From: Streptomyces viridochromogenes DSM 40736
Lineage (GTDB): Bacteria; Actinomycetota; Actinomycetes; Streptomycetales; Streptomycetaceae
NCBI RefSeq assembly: GCF_000158955.1
Contig: NZ_GG657757.1
Coordinates: 3,428,511-3,463,964, forward strand
Direction: 5' to 3'
DNA: 35,454 bases
This document shows positions 23,713 through 33,126 of the stretch, piece after piece (position 1 is the first letter of the stretch; the number at the start of each line of letters is the position of its first letter). The notes beneath the pieces are model-generated. The model had not been told where the DNA came from. It did not search any database and saw only the letters and a list, made by a program, of their open reading frames with translations. A program made the position numbers and the translations under genes.

Positions 23713-25917
23713 ATGGCCGAGCTCAGCGTCATCGTCCACGGGCCCAACGTTCAGGACCATCTGACGGAACTCCTCGACTCCCTCGCCGCCCACCCCTTCC
23801 CGGACGCCGAGCTGATCGTGGCCGCGGTCGGCGACTGGGCCCGCGAGACGGCCGAGCGGCACACCCCCGACATCCCCGGCCTGCGCGTCCTGCCGCTCCC
23901 GGAGCACACGGGCGACGCCGCGGCCCGGGCCGCGGGCGCGGCGCGGGCGTCCGGACGCTGGCTGCACTTCGTGCACGCCAAGGACGGCCTGCCCGCCGGC
24001 GCCCCGCGCACGGTCGCCGAGCGGCTGGCCGAGCTGCCCGCCGAGGTGGACGTCCTGCTCCTCGACCACGTCCGCAGCACCTGGCGCACCTCCGGCATGC
24101 CCTCCCCGGACGGCTCCCTGCTCGCCCGGACCGGCCGTGCCGACGTGCCCCTGGACGACTGCGCGCACCTGCTGCGCCTCACCCCCCTGCTCGGCACCCG
24201 CGTCCTGCGCGCCGGCTTCTGGCGGGCGCACGAGCAGCGGCTCACCACCGACGACGAGCCGTATGCCACGCTGGCCGCCCTGCTGCTCGCCGATCGCGTC
24301 GCCTGTCTGCCGCACGTCGCCTACGAGGACCGCAGACTGCGTCCGGCGAGCCTGCCCCCGCCCACTCCCGAACAGCGCTACGGCCTCGTGGAGCGCTACG
24401 AGTCGCTCCACGACCTCACCCGGGACCGCCGCGCCGCCCACGCCGCGCTCTACGACGTGATGGTCCGCGACTGCCTGCGCACCTTCGCCCGCGGCGGCAT
24501 GGAGGAGAAGGTCGCACGGGAGTTCTTCCGGCGGGCGTCCCTGGCCGCCCTGCGCCGCCGCCCCGAGGGCTACCGGCGCCCCGCCGGACTCGAAGGCGTC
24601 CGCCGCTCCCTGCTCGAACAGGACGCCTACGCCAAGTACCGGGCCTTCCAGACCGTCAACCGCACCCGCCGCACCGCCCAGTCGGCCGTACAGGCCCACG
24701 GGCGCCAGGTCGGCACCAGGCTCCGCGACCACCAGTACCGCAGGGCGCTCAGCCGCCCGGTCGACCCCGACCTGGCGGTGTTCGCGGCGTACTGGAACCG
24801 CGGCGTCGCCTGCAACCCCGCCGCGATCGCCGCCGAGCTCGCCGAACTCGCCCCGCGGGTCCACCCGGTGTGGGTGGTGACCCGGGAGAACGCGGCCCTC
24901 CTCCCGCCCGGCACCGACCACGTCGTCCCCGGCACCCGCCGCTACTGGGAGGTGCTGGCGACCGCCAGATACCTCGTCAACAACGTCAACTTCCCCAACG
25001 CGGTGGTCAAACGCCCGGACGCGATCCACGTCCAGACCCACCACGGCACGCCCCTCAAGCGCATGGGCCTGGACCAGATGGCGTACCCGGCCGCCGCGCA
25101 GGGCCTGGACTTCCGCGCCCTGCTGGAACGCGTCGACAAGTGGGACTACAGCGTCTCCGCCAACAGCCACACCACCCGCATGTGGGAGCGCGCGTACCCC
25201 TCGCGCTACGTCAGCCTCGACCACGGCTACCCGCGCAACGACGTCTACTACCGGGCCGGCGCGCAGGACATCCGCGCGATCCGCGACCGCCTCGGCATCG
25301 CGCCGGGCCGCCGTGCCGTCCTCTACGCGCCCACCCACCGCGACTACGAGGCCGGCTGGACCCCGCGCCTGGACCTGGCCGCCCTCGCCGACCGCCTCGG
25401 CGACGACACGGTCCTCCTCGTCCGCGGCCACTACTTCTACGGCGGCGCGGCCTCCCCGCTCACCCACCTGCGCCGCACGGGCCGGATCATCGACGTCTCC
25501 TCCTACGACCCGGTCGAGGAGCTGTGCCTGGCGGCGGACGCCCTGGTCACGGACTACTCCTCGATCATGTTCGACTACGCCAACCTCGACCGCCCGATCG
25601 TGATCCACGCCGACGACTGGGAGACGTACCGCACCACCCGCGGCGTCTACTTCGACCTGATGGCCGAGGCCCCGGGCCCGGTGGCCCGCACCCAGCAGGA
25701 GCTGGCGGAGATCCTCACCACCGAGGCATGGCACGACGAGAGCGCGGCCAAGAACCGGGCCGTCTTCCGGCGCCGGTTCTGCGAGTACGACGACGGGCGC
25801 GCCGCCGAACGCGTGGTCCGCCGGGTCTTCCTCGGCCAGGACGAACGGTCCCTGCCGCCGGTGCTGCCGATCGAGGACCGCACCCCCGCCCCGACACCGC
25901 AGGAGGCGACCGCATGA
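23713..25917 (+). CDS. TagF-type polyol-phosphate transferase with a degenerate GT2 domain (paralogue D)
   Basis: This protein of 734 residues has the same two-domain layout as A, B and C. ATG 23713 has AAGGAG 8 bases upstream. The C-terminal TagF domain (about 355-705) is canonical: QTHHGTPLKRMG at 441-452 with His444 and Lys449, YAPTHRDY at 538-545, RGHYFY at 571-576 and TDYSSIMFDY at 613-622. In the N-terminal GT-A-like domain the metal site is gone: FLDSDD of A and C is FVHAKD at 86-91, and VDD is AAV. That domain is therefore probably structural. By position next to gdhB it should correspond to S. coelicolor SCO2997, a TagF homologue that I recall being linked to sporulation-wall integrity; the equivalence rests on gene order and memory only. 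ATGA overlap with the next gene. Confidence 0.9.
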   Translation: MAELSVIVHGPNVQDHLTELLDSLAAHPFPDAELIVAAVGDWARETAERHTPDIPGLRVLPLPEHTGDAAARAAGAARASGRWLHFVHAKDGLPAGAPRTVAERLAELPAEVDVLLLDHVRSTWRTSGMPSPDGSLLARTGRADVPLDDCAHLLRLTPLLGTRVLRAGFWRAHEQRLTTDDEPYATLAALLLADRVACLPHVAYEDRRLRPASLPPPTPEQRYGLVERYESLHDLTRDRRAAHAALYDVMVRDCLRTFARGGMEEKVAREFFRRASLAALRRRPEGYRRPAGLEGVRRSLLEQDAYAKYRAFQTVNRTRRTAQSAVQAHGRQVGTRLRDHQYRRALSRPVDPDLAVFAAYWNRGVACNPAAIAAELAELAPRVHPVWVVTRENAALLPPGTDHVVPGTRRYWEVLATARYLVNNVNFPNAVVKRPDAIHVQTHHGTPLKRMGLDQMAYPAAAQGLDFRALLERVDKWDYSVSANSHTTRMWERAYPSRYVSLDHGYPRNDVYYRAGAQDIRAIRDRLGIAPGRRAVLYAPTHRDYEAGWTPRLDLAALADRLGDDTVLLVRGHYFYGGAASPLTHLRRTGRIIDVSSYDPVEELCLAADALVTDYSSIMFDYANLDRPIVIHADDWETYRTTRGVYFDLMAEAPGPVARTQQELAEILTTEAWHDESAAKNRAVFRRRFCEYDDGRAAERVVRRVFLGQDERSLPPVLPIEDRTPAPTPQEATA

Positions 25918-27560
25918 GCACCCCCGACGTCACCGTGACGGTCATCGTCTACAACGACGCCGAACGCCTCGTCCGCGCGGTCGACTCGGTCCGCCGGCAG
26001 ACCCACGCCAACCTGGAGATCGTCATCAGCGACGACCACTCCACGGACGGCACCCCGGAGGTCGCCCGGCGCCTGGCCGCTCAGGACCCCCGCGTGCGCC
26101 ACCTCCGCCTGGAGCGGAACAGCGGCGGCTGCAGCGTCCCCCGCAACCGCGCGCTGGAGATCGCCCGGGCCCCCTACCTGATGTTCCTCGACAGCGACGA
26201 CGAACTCCCCGGCAACGCCGTCGAACTGCTGCTCAGCGCGCACCGCGAACGCGAGATCGACTTCGCGATGGGAGCGGTGCAGCGCGTCCGGGTCGACAAC
26301 GGCCGCCGCTCGACCTGGATGCCACACCTGGTCGCCGAACGCCGCACCCTCGACGGCATCGAGGCCGACCCGCGTCTGTTCTTCGAGCACCTCTCCACCA
26401 GCAAGATGTACGCGCGCGCCTTCCTCGACCGGCACGACCTGCGCTTCCCCGAGGGCATCCACTACGAGGACCAGCTGTTCTCGGCGCAGGCGTACTGCCT
26501 GGCCAAGCGCTTCACGATCATCCCGGAACCGGTCTACCGCTGGTACGTGGCGCCGTTCGCGGCATCGGAGTCGGCGTCGATTTCGAACCAGCGGCACAAG
26601 CTCGCCAACGTCCGCGACCGCATCCACGTCCAGCACCTCATCGACGCGTTCCTCGCCGAGAGCGGGCACGGGTCGCTGCGGGAGGACAAGGACCACAAGT
26701 TCCTCAAGCACGACTTCCGGATGTACGCCGGTGACCTGCCCTACCGGGACGAGGAGTGGCTGTCGTCGTTCGCCGACCTGGTCACGCCGTACCTCGACAC
26801 CCTCGCACCCGGCGCGTTCGCCCGCCTCCCGCGCGCCGAACGCGTCGTCATCCAGCTGATCCGGGACCGCCGCCTGGCGGACGCGCGGCTGGCGGCGCGC
26901 GGCCTGGGGCACGGCGTGGCCCCCAGGCAGGTGACGCCGGACGGGGACGGCCGCACCTACTGGGGCGCCGAGGTCCCCGAGTCGGACCGGTCCCGCCGCG
27001 AACTGGACGTCTCGGAGCTGGAGCTCGACACCTGCCCCTTCCCGGGCGCCCAGTTCCGCCACGAGATCACGGAGCTCACCCCGGGCCCGGGCGCCTCAGT
27101 CGACCTCACCATCCGCACGTACGACCCGGCCCTGCGCCTGCCGGTGGGCCCCCACCGCGCGACCCTCCTCATCACCCCCGGCAGGCGCCGCCTGCACGTC
27201 CCGTTCCGTCTCTCCCCCGTCCGCCCCGGCGTCTTCGAGGGCCACGCCCGCCTCGACCTCGCGGCGGCACACCTCCCCCTCCAGGGCTTCGCCGGAATCC
27301 GCCACCCGGTGCTCCGCCTGGAACACCAGGGCCTGTCCCACACGGGCCTGCTGCTGGCCCCCCTGACCTTCCCGACGTCGACGACCCACGTCCCCCACCA
27401 CCGCCTGACCCTGGAACCCGAGGGCCACGGCCCCGGCCGCCTACAGATCCGCTGGCAGCCAGTGGGAACGACGGCAAGAGTGATCCGCCCACTGACCCAC
27501 CGCCTGGCGAACCCTCGCCTGAAGAAGGCAGCACAACTGGTGGCAAGCGCCCTGAGGTAG
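25914..27560 (+). CDS. GT2 glycosyltransferase with C-terminal beta domain (TarS-like)
   Basis: This is a cytoplasmic inverting glycosyltransferase of 548 residues, probably decorating the polyol-phosphate polymer made by its coupled partner. The GT-A domain has VISDDHSTDGTPEVA at 37-51, NSGGCSVPRNRALE at 69-82 and DSDD at 93-96. HYEDQLFSAQAYCLA (about 183-197) provides the catalytic-base region. From about residue 340 the chain changes to beta-rich sequence (SVDLTIRTYDPALRLPVG), resembling the C-terminal modules of TarS-type wall teichoic acid glycosyltransferases. The start overlaps the TagF gene's stop as ATGA. The frameshifted gene at 18250 is a paralogue sharing NSGGC and the C-terminal module. 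Confidence 0.88.
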   Translation: MSTPDVTVTVIVYNDAERLVRAVDSVRRQTHANLEIVISDDHSTDGTPEVARRLAAQDPRVRHLRLERNSGGCSVPRNRALEIARAPYLMFLDSDDELPGNAVELLLSAHREREIDFAMGAVQRVRVDNGRRSTWMPHLVAERRTLDGIEADPRLFFEHLSTSKMYARAFLDRHDLRFPEGIHYEDQLFSAQAYCLAKRFTIIPEPVYRWYVAPFAASESASISNQRHKLANVRDRIHVQHLIDAFLAESGHGSLREDKDHKFLKHDFRMYAGDLPYRDEEWLSSFADLVTPYLDTLAPGAFARLPRAERVVIQLIRDRRLADARLAARGLGHGVAPRQVTPDGDGRTYWGAEVPESDRSRRELDVSELELDTCPFPGAQFRHEITELTPGPGASVDLTIRTYDPALRLPVGPHRATLLITPGRRRLHVPFRLSPVRPGVFEGHARLDLAAAHLPLQGFAGIRHPVLRLEHQGLSHTGLLLAPLTFPTSTTHVPHHRLTLEPEGHGPGRLQIRWQPVGTTARVIRPLTHRLANPRLKKAAQLVASALR

Positions 27561-27589
27561 CCCCAACTGCGGCCGCCGGCCCCACTCAG

Positions 27590-27657
27590 CTGCGGGCAGT
27601 CGTGCCGCTTGGGGCGGCACGGGTGGGCGCAGCGGCACCCCGTAACGCCGGGCTGCG
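27590..27657. repeat. Dispersed ~68-bp intergenic repeat, copy 1
   Basis: About 60 of 68 positions match copy 2 at 33127-33193. It contains a hairpin GTGCCGC/GCGGCAC (27602-27608 and 27614-27620) and a second arm pair GGGTG/CACCC (27621-27625 and 27636-27640). It sits between convergent genes just after the GT2 stop, so it may act as a transcription terminator. Confidence 0.75.
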
Positions 27658-27679
27658 CAACGGCCCGCCCCAAGCAGAA

Positions 27680-27709
27680 ACGCCCCGGACCGTCACCGGC
27701 CCGGGGCGT
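27680..27709. terminator. Bidirectional hairpin terminator between GT2 and gdhB
   Basis: ACGCCCCGG at 27680-27688 pairs perfectly with CCGGGGCGT at 27701-27709 across a 12-nt loop. It lies between two convergent genes, 20 bases from the gdhB stop. Confidence 0.7.
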
Positions 27710-27728
27710 CCCAACGTTCTCGTACCCG

Positions 27729-30700
27729 CTACGAATGCTGCCGCAGCAACGTCCTCATCGTCCGCATCGCCACCGACAGATTCGCGAGATCGAACGCCTC
27801 GGACCCCTGAATCTCCTCCAGCGTGGTCCGAGCCCGCCCAAGAATCGCCGCGTTCTTCTGCTCCCACGCCTTGTACCGCTGCTCAGGCGTAGAACTGCCA
27901 TTCCCCACCGCCAGCACATCGGCCGTCAGCGCCGCATGCGCCGCGTACAGATCCTCACGGATCGCCGCACGGGCCATGGACTGCCACCGGTCGGCACGCG
28001 GCAGCTCGATGATGCGGTCCATCAGCTGGGTGATCCGCAGCCGGTCGGCGAGGTCGTAGTACACGTCGGCGACGTCCAGCGGCTCCCGGCCCATGCGGTC
28101 GGCGATCGAGACGATGTCGAGCGTCGGGAAGGCGGAGGAGAACCCGGCCACACGCGTGGCGAGTTCGTCCGGGACACCGGCGCCCGTCAGCTCGTCGTAG
28201 ATCTTGCCGTACCACTCCAGGTCGGCGCCCCGCAGCAGCTTCGGCAGCTGCGCCCAGACCTGCTCCACGCGCTCGGCGAAGAAGTCGACGGTGTCGGCCA
28301 GCTGCAGCGGCTGCGGCCGGTTGTTGAGCAGCCAGCGCGTCCCCCGCTCCACCAGGCGCCGCGCGTGCAGCCGGATGCGGGTCTGGACCTCGGCCTCGAC
28401 CTTGTTGTCGAGCGCCTCCACCCCGTCCCACACCGGGGACTGACGGAAGATCGCCCGGGCCGCGGTCTGCGCCCGCACGATCTCCTCCAGCGATGCCCCG
28501 GTCTCTTCGCGCAGCCGGTGCAGATACGTCGTACCACCCGTGTTGACCGTGTCGTTGACCAGCACGGTCGTGGTGATCTCACGGCGCAGCGGGTGGCTGA
28601 CGAGGTACTCCGGGAACTGCTCGCGCAGCTGGGTCGGGAAGTAGGCGTGCAGCAGGGTGCTCAGGTACGGATCGTCGGGCAGCGAGGTGTGCAGCAGCTC
28701 CTCGGCGACCGTGATCTTCGTGTACGCCAGCAGTACGGCCGTCTCCGGGCCCGTCAGCCCCTGGCCCTGGGCGAGCCGCTCGCGGATCTGCCGGTCGGTG
28801 GGCAGGAACTCCAGCGCCCGGTCGAGGTGTCCCTCCCTGACCAGGTGCTTCATGAAGCGCTGCTGGGCGTGGAGCATGGCGCCGGACTGGGCGAGGGCGT
28901 TGGCGATCGCCGTGTTCTGCGCGTAGTTGTTGCGCAGCACCAGACGGCCGACCTCGTCGGTCATCTCGGCGAGCAGCTTGTTGCGCTGCTTGACGGTCAT
29001 GTCGCCGTCCGCGACCAGGCCGTTGAGCAGGATCTTGATGTTCACCTCGTGGTCGGAGGTGTCCACGCCCGCGCTGTTGTCGATGGCGTCGGTGTTGATC
29101 CGGCCGCCCCGCAGCGCGAACTCGATCCGGCCGAGCTGGGTCAGGCCCAGGTTGCCGCCCTCGCCGACGACCTTGACGCGCAGGTCCCCGCCGTCGACGC
29201 GGATGGCGTCGTTGGCCTTGTCGCCGACGTCCGCGTTCGACTCGGTCGAGGACTTGACGTACGTGCCGATGCCGCCGTTCCACAGCAGGTCCACCGGGGC
29301 CTGGAGGATCGCCTTCATCAGGTCGGCCGGGGTCAGCTTGGTGACCTTGGCCTCGATGCCGAGGGCCTCGCGGATGTGCGCGTTGACCGGGATCGCCTTG
29401 GCCGTGCGCGGGAAGATGCCGCCGCCGGACGACAGCAGCTCCTTGTTGTAGTCCTCCCAGCTGGAGCGGGGCAGCTCGAACAGACGGCGGCGCTCGGCGT
29501 AGGAGGTGGCGGCGTCCGGGTTCGGGTCGATGAAGATGTGCCGGTGGTCGAAGGCGGCGACCAGGCGGATGTGCTCGGAGAGCAGCATGCCGTTGCCGAA
29601 CACGTCACCGGACATGTCGCCGATGCCGACGACCGTGAAGTCCTCGGTCTGGGTGTCCACGCCCATGTCGCGGAAGTGCCGCTTGACGGACTCCCAGGCG
29701 CCGCGGGCGGTGATGCCCATGCCCTTGTGGTCGTAGCCGGCCGAGCCGCCGGAGGCGAAGGCGTCGCCGAGCCAGAAGTTGTACTTCTCGGCGACCCCGT
29801 TGGCGATGTCGGAGAAGGTCGCGGTGCCCTTGTCGGCGGCGACGACCAGGTAGGTGTCGTCCCCGTCGTGCCGGACGACGTCCGCCGGGGGCACGACGTC
29901 GCCGGCCACCATGTTGTCGGTGATGTCGAGCAGCGCCGAGATGAACGTCTTGTACGAGGCCACGCCCTCGGCCAGCCACGCGTCGCGGTCGACGCTCGGG
30001 TCGGGCAGCTGCTTGGCGACGAAGCCGCCCTTGGCGCCGACCGGCACGATGACGGTGTTCTTCACCATCTGCGCCTTGACCAGGCCGAGGATCTCGGTGC
30101 GGAAGTCCTCACGCCGGTCGGACCAGCGCAGACCACCGCGCGCGACCTTGCCGAAGCGCAGGTGCACGCCCTCGACGCGCGGCGAGTACACCCAGATCTC
30201 GAACGCCGGGCGCGGCGCGGGCAGGTCCGGGATGGCCTGCGGGTCGAACTTCATGGAGACGTACGCGTGCGGCTTGCCGCCCGCGGCCTCCTGGAAGAAG
30301 TTCGTCCGCAGCGTCGCCTTGATGACCGTGAGGAAGGACCTGAGGATCCGGTCCTCGTCCAGGCTCGCGACCTGGTCGAGGGCCGCGTCGACCTCTTCGA
30401 GGAGGGCGTCCACGATCTCGTGCCCCGCGCGCTGCCGGTCCGGCGACATCCGCGCCTCGAACAGGGAGACGAGCAGCCTGGTGGTGTGGACGTTGTTGCG
30501 GAGGGTGTCCTCCATGTAGTCCTGGCTGAACGTCGACCCGGCCTGGCGCAGGTACTTCGCGTAGGCCCGCAGCACCATCGCCTGGCGCCAGGACAGCCCC
30601 GCGCTCAGCACCAGGGCGTTGAAGCCGTCGTTCTCCGCCTCGCCGGTCCAGGTGGCCGCGAAGGCGTCCTGGAACCGCTCGCGGGCGTCGTCGCCGAAGT

Positions 30701-32681
30701 AGTCCCCGCCGCCGTTCGCGCGGGGCATGCGCAGCCCGAAGTCGTAGATCCACGCCACACCGCGGTCCGAGCAGCGCAGCTCGTACGGCCGCTCGTCGAC
30801 GACCTCGACGCCGAGCCGGTTGAGGACCGGCAGCACGGCGGAAAGGGAGATCGCGTCGCCCGTGCGGTAGATCTTGAAGCGGCGCTCCTCGGGGGCGGCG
30901 CCGACCGGCTCGTACAGGCTGAGCGCGAAGTCGCGGCCCTCCTCGGCGTGCAGCTGTTCGAGGTGGACGAGGTCGGCGACCGCAGCACGGGGGTTGTGGT
31001 CGGCCTTGTAGCCCTCGGGGAAGGCGTGCGCGTACCGGCGCATCAGTTCTGCCGCGTGCTCCTCGCCGAGCTCGGCGTTGAGCGCCTCGGCGAAGGCGTC
31101 CTCCCAGGAGCGGGCGGCCTCCACCAACCGGGCCTCGATGCGGTCCTTGTCGGCGTCGGACAGCTCCGGCAGCTCGGTGCCCTGCGGGACCCGGACCACG
31201 AAGTGCAGCCGGGACAGGATCGACTCGGTGTTCCAGGCCGTGAAGTCGACGCTGATGCCGCCGAGCTCCTCCTTCAGGATCTCGATGATCCGCAGACGGA
31301 CGGCCGTGGTGTACCGGTCGCGCGGGAGGTAGACGAGGGCGGAGTAGTAGCGCCCGTACTCGTCCTGGCGCAGATAGAGCCGCAGGCGCCTGCGTTCCTG
31401 GAGGTAGAGCACGGAGGTGACGATGGACCGCAGCTCGTCGACCGGGGTCTGGAAGAGCTCGTCGCGCGGGTACGTCTCCAGGATCTGGAGCAGATCGCGC
31501 CCGTCGTGGCTGTTGGGCGAGAACCCGGCCTTCTCCAGGACCTCCTCGACCTTGCGCCGGATGACCGGGACCCGGCGCACGGACTCGGTGTAGGCGGCGG
31601 AGGAGAACAGTCCGAGGAAGCGCCGCTCGCCGACGACGTTGCCGTCGGCGTCGAACTTCTTCACCCCGATGTAGTCCAGGTACGACGGCCGGTGCACGGT
31701 CGCCCGGCTGTTCGCCTTGGTCAGCACGAGCAGCTTGTGCTCGCGCGCCTTGGCCCGGGCGTCGGCGGGCAGTCGCTCGAAGGACGGGCTGACCGGGTGG
31801 CTCTCCTCGTCGGCGTGGTGCGGGTCCGCGCGCAGTATGCCGAGGCCGGTGCCGGGCACGGCGGCCAGCGAGTCGTCCTCGCGCAGCTGGTACTCGCGGT
31901 AGCCGAGGAAGGTGAAGTGGTCGTCGGCCAGCCAGCGCAGCAGCTCGCGGGCCTCCTCGACCTGAGGGCCGGGCAGGTCACCGGGGATGGGCTCGTCCGG
32001 CAGCCCCTCCGCCAGCCGGATCGCCGATTCCCGCATCTTGCTCCAGTCCTCGACGGCCTCACGGGCGTCGGAGAGCACGCGGAGCAGGTCGACGGTGATC
32101 TGCTTCAGATCGGCCCGGTCGGTCTCCCGGTCGATCTCGACGTGGATCCAGGACTCGACGTGCGCGTCGTGCGGGAGGTCGCCGGTCGCCGGGGTCGACA
32201 GGACCTCGATGAGCTTGCCGGTGACATCGCGCCGCACGACGAACTGCGGGTGGATGACGACGTGGATCCCGCGCCCCTGCCGGGTCAGCTCGTTCGTCAC
32301 GGAGTCGACGAGGAAGGGCATGTCGTCGGTGACGACCTCGACGACGGAGTGGCTGCAGGTCCACCCGTTCTCTTCCACCGTGGGAGTGTGCACCCGCACG
32401 TTGGCCGTGCCCTGGGGGCGGTTCTCGGCCAGCCGGTAGTGCGAGACGGCGGCTCCGAAGACATCGACCGGGTCGCGGTCGGAGAGGTCCCATGGGGCCG
32501 TGTGCAGGTAGTAACGCTGGAGGAACGAGAGCAGGGTCTCGCGGTCGGGGGCTTCGTGGGCGTCTGGGGTCTCCTCGCCCGTCGACCCGGTCGGTAGGTG
32601 CCCCCCGACCGGGCTGTTCTCAGCTACCCGGGCGGCCCTCTCGAGCAACTCGGCCTTGGCTTCGTCCAGCTTGGTCTGCAT
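27729..32681 (-). CDS. gdhB: NAD-specific glutamate dehydrogenase, 180-kDa class
   Basis: This is a giant NAD-dependent glutamate dehydrogenase of 1650 residues, catabolic: glutamate to 2-oxoglutarate, ammonium and NADH. The length matches the Streptomyces/Pseudomonas large class. The N-terminal ~700 residues are regulatory (ACT-like). The catalytic core has KVARGGLRWSDRREDFRTEI from about 844, VGAKGGFVAKQLPD just after, and GGNLGLTQLGRIEFALRGGR with INTDAIDNSAGVDTSDHEV at about 1172-1210. GAGGACA precedes ATG 32681. A long open frame covers most of it on the other strand but is a GC-bias shadow. It sits between the glycopolymer genes and a housekeeping run, and is not obviously linked to either. 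Confidence 0.96.
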   Translation of the reverse strand: MQTKLDEAKAELLERAARVAENSPVGGHLPTGSTGEETPDAHEAPDRETLLSFLQRYYLHTAPWDLSDRDPVDVFGAAVSHYRLAENRPQGTANVRVHTPTVEENGWTCSHSVVEVVTDDMPFLVDSVTNELTRQGRGIHVVIHPQFVVRRDVTGKLIEVLSTPATGDLPHDAHVESWIHVEIDRETDRADLKQITVDLLRVLSDAREAVEDWSKMRESAIRLAEGLPDEPIPGDLPGPQVEEARELLRWLADDHFTFLGYREYQLREDDSLAAVPGTGLGILRADPHHADEESHPVSPSFERLPADARAKAREHKLLVLTKANSRATVHRPSYLDYIGVKKFDADGNVVGERRFLGLFSSAAYTESVRRVPVIRRKVEEVLEKAGFSPNSHDGRDLLQILETYPRDELFQTPVDELRSIVTSVLYLQERRRLRLYLRQDEYGRYYSALVYLPRDRYTTAVRLRIIEILKEELGGISVDFTAWNTESILSRLHFVVRVPQGTELPELSDADKDRIEARLVEAARSWEDAFAEALNAELGEEHAAELMRRYAHAFPEGYKADHNPRAAVADLVHLEQLHAEEGRDFALSLYEPVGAAPEERRFKIYRTGDAISLSAVLPVLNRLGVEVVDERPYELRCSDRGVAWIYDFGLRMPRANGGGDYFGDDARERFQDAFAATWTGEAENDGFNALVLSAGLSWRQAMVLRAYAKYLRQAGSTFSQDYMEDTLRNNVHTTRLLVSLFEARMSPDRQRAGHEIVDALLEEVDAALDQVASLDEDRILRSFLTVIKATLRTNFFQEAAGGKPHAYVSMKFDPQAIPDLPAPRPAFEIWVYSPRVEGVHLRFGKVARGGLRWSDRREDFRTEILGLVKAQMVKNTVIVPVGAKGGFVAKQLPDPSVDRDAWLAEGVASYKTFISALLDITDNMVAGDVVPPADVVRHDGDDTYLVVAADKGTATFSDIANGVAEKYNFWLGDAFASGGSAGYDHKGMGITARGAWESVKRHFRDMGVDTQTEDFTVVGIGDMSGDVFGNGMLLSEHIRLVAAFDHRHIFIDPNPDAATSYAERRRLFELPRSSWEDYNKELLSSGGGIFPRTAKAIPVNAHIREALGIEAKVTKLTPADLMKAILQAPVDLLWNGGIGTYVKSSTESNADVGDKANDAIRVDGGDLRVKVVGEGGNLGLTQLGRIEFALRGGRINTDAIDNSAGVDTSDHEVNIKILLNGLVADGDMTVKQRNKLLAEMTDEVGRLVLRNNYAQNTAIANALAQSGAMLHAQQRFMKHLVREGHLDRALEFLPTDRQIRERLAQGQGLTGPETAVLLAYTKITVAEELLHTSLPDDPYLSTLLHAYFPTQLREQFPEYLVSHPLRREITTTVLVNDTVNTGGTTYLHRLREETGASLEEIVRAQTAARAIFRQSPVWDGVEALDNKVEAEVQTRIRLHARRLVERGTRWLLNNRPQPLQLADTVDFFAERVEQVWAQLPKLLRGADLEWYGKIYDELTGAGVPDELATRVAGFSSAFPTLDIVSIADRMGREPLDVADVYYDLADRLRITQLMDRIIELPRADRWQSMARAAIREDLYAAHAALTADVLAVGNGSSTPEQRYKAWEQKNAAILGRARTTLEEIQGSEAFDLANLSVAMRTMRTLLRQHS

Positions 32682-33126
32682 TGTCCTCTGGCTCCTGTCG
32701 CGCGCCGTTGCGTGACGTAGAAGGAAGTACGGTCTCTGCGCCTACGACGTCACGTCGAGACACGGGGTATCCGGTCTGTTCCGACGCTATGCCGCAAGAT
32801 GAGATGAGCGGGGGTGTCTGAGCCGTTTTTGAGCTGACCCACGGGTGTGAGGCTTCTCTCTGCGACGCCTCGGACCGGGTGGTGCTCGGCGTCCGGGGAG
32901 TCATCGATGCCCCGTACCGCCCGCGAAGACCAGCGACCGCCGCCCGGTCACGGATGTGGTCCGTGCTCTCCGGGCGCAGGGCAGGGACGACGACGTCCCC
33001 GCGAACTATCGCGCTGATCACGCCACTAAGGCTATCGCTCCTTACAGGGCCCCCGTCATGAGCCGTATGTGTACAAAACCAGGCCCAGAAGTTTGACGTT
33101 CTGCACAGTGCGCGCCACCCACCTGG
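32682..33126. other. Gene-free region upstream of gdhB
   Basis: These 445 bases hold no convincing gene. A reverse-strand open frame runs through them from about 33021 (GTG) into gdhB but uses AGA, TCA and AAA codons, and its only ribosome-like AAGGAG is 16 bases away. Base composition is less GC-rich than in the genes, as expected for regulatory DNA. The gdhB promoter should lie here. Confidence 0.5.
32711..32782 (-). promoter_or_regulatory. Candidate gdhB promoter/leader elements
   Basis: On the reverse strand GGAAC (32778-32782) is followed after 16 bases by GTCTC (32757-32761), resembling the GGAAC-N16-GTCT pattern of SigE-type ECF promoters. Downstream in the leader CTACG-ACG-TCACG (32742-32754) can pair with CGTGACGTAG (32711-32720) apart from a 3-base bulge, making a leader hairpin or operator. 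Both are tentative. Confidence 0.3.

Noticed and set aside
27609..32597. A 1662-codon open frame antisense to gdhB
   Set aside because: It mirrors the codons of gdhB; the translation is Val/Arg/Asp/Leu-biased without any recognisable domain. It is a GC-bias shadow.
32833..33021. Reverse-strand small protein upstream of gdhB (GTG 33021)
   Set aside because: Codon use is not Streptomyces-like (AGA, TCA, AAA), the AAGGAG is 16 bases from the start, and the frame simply runs on into gdhB.
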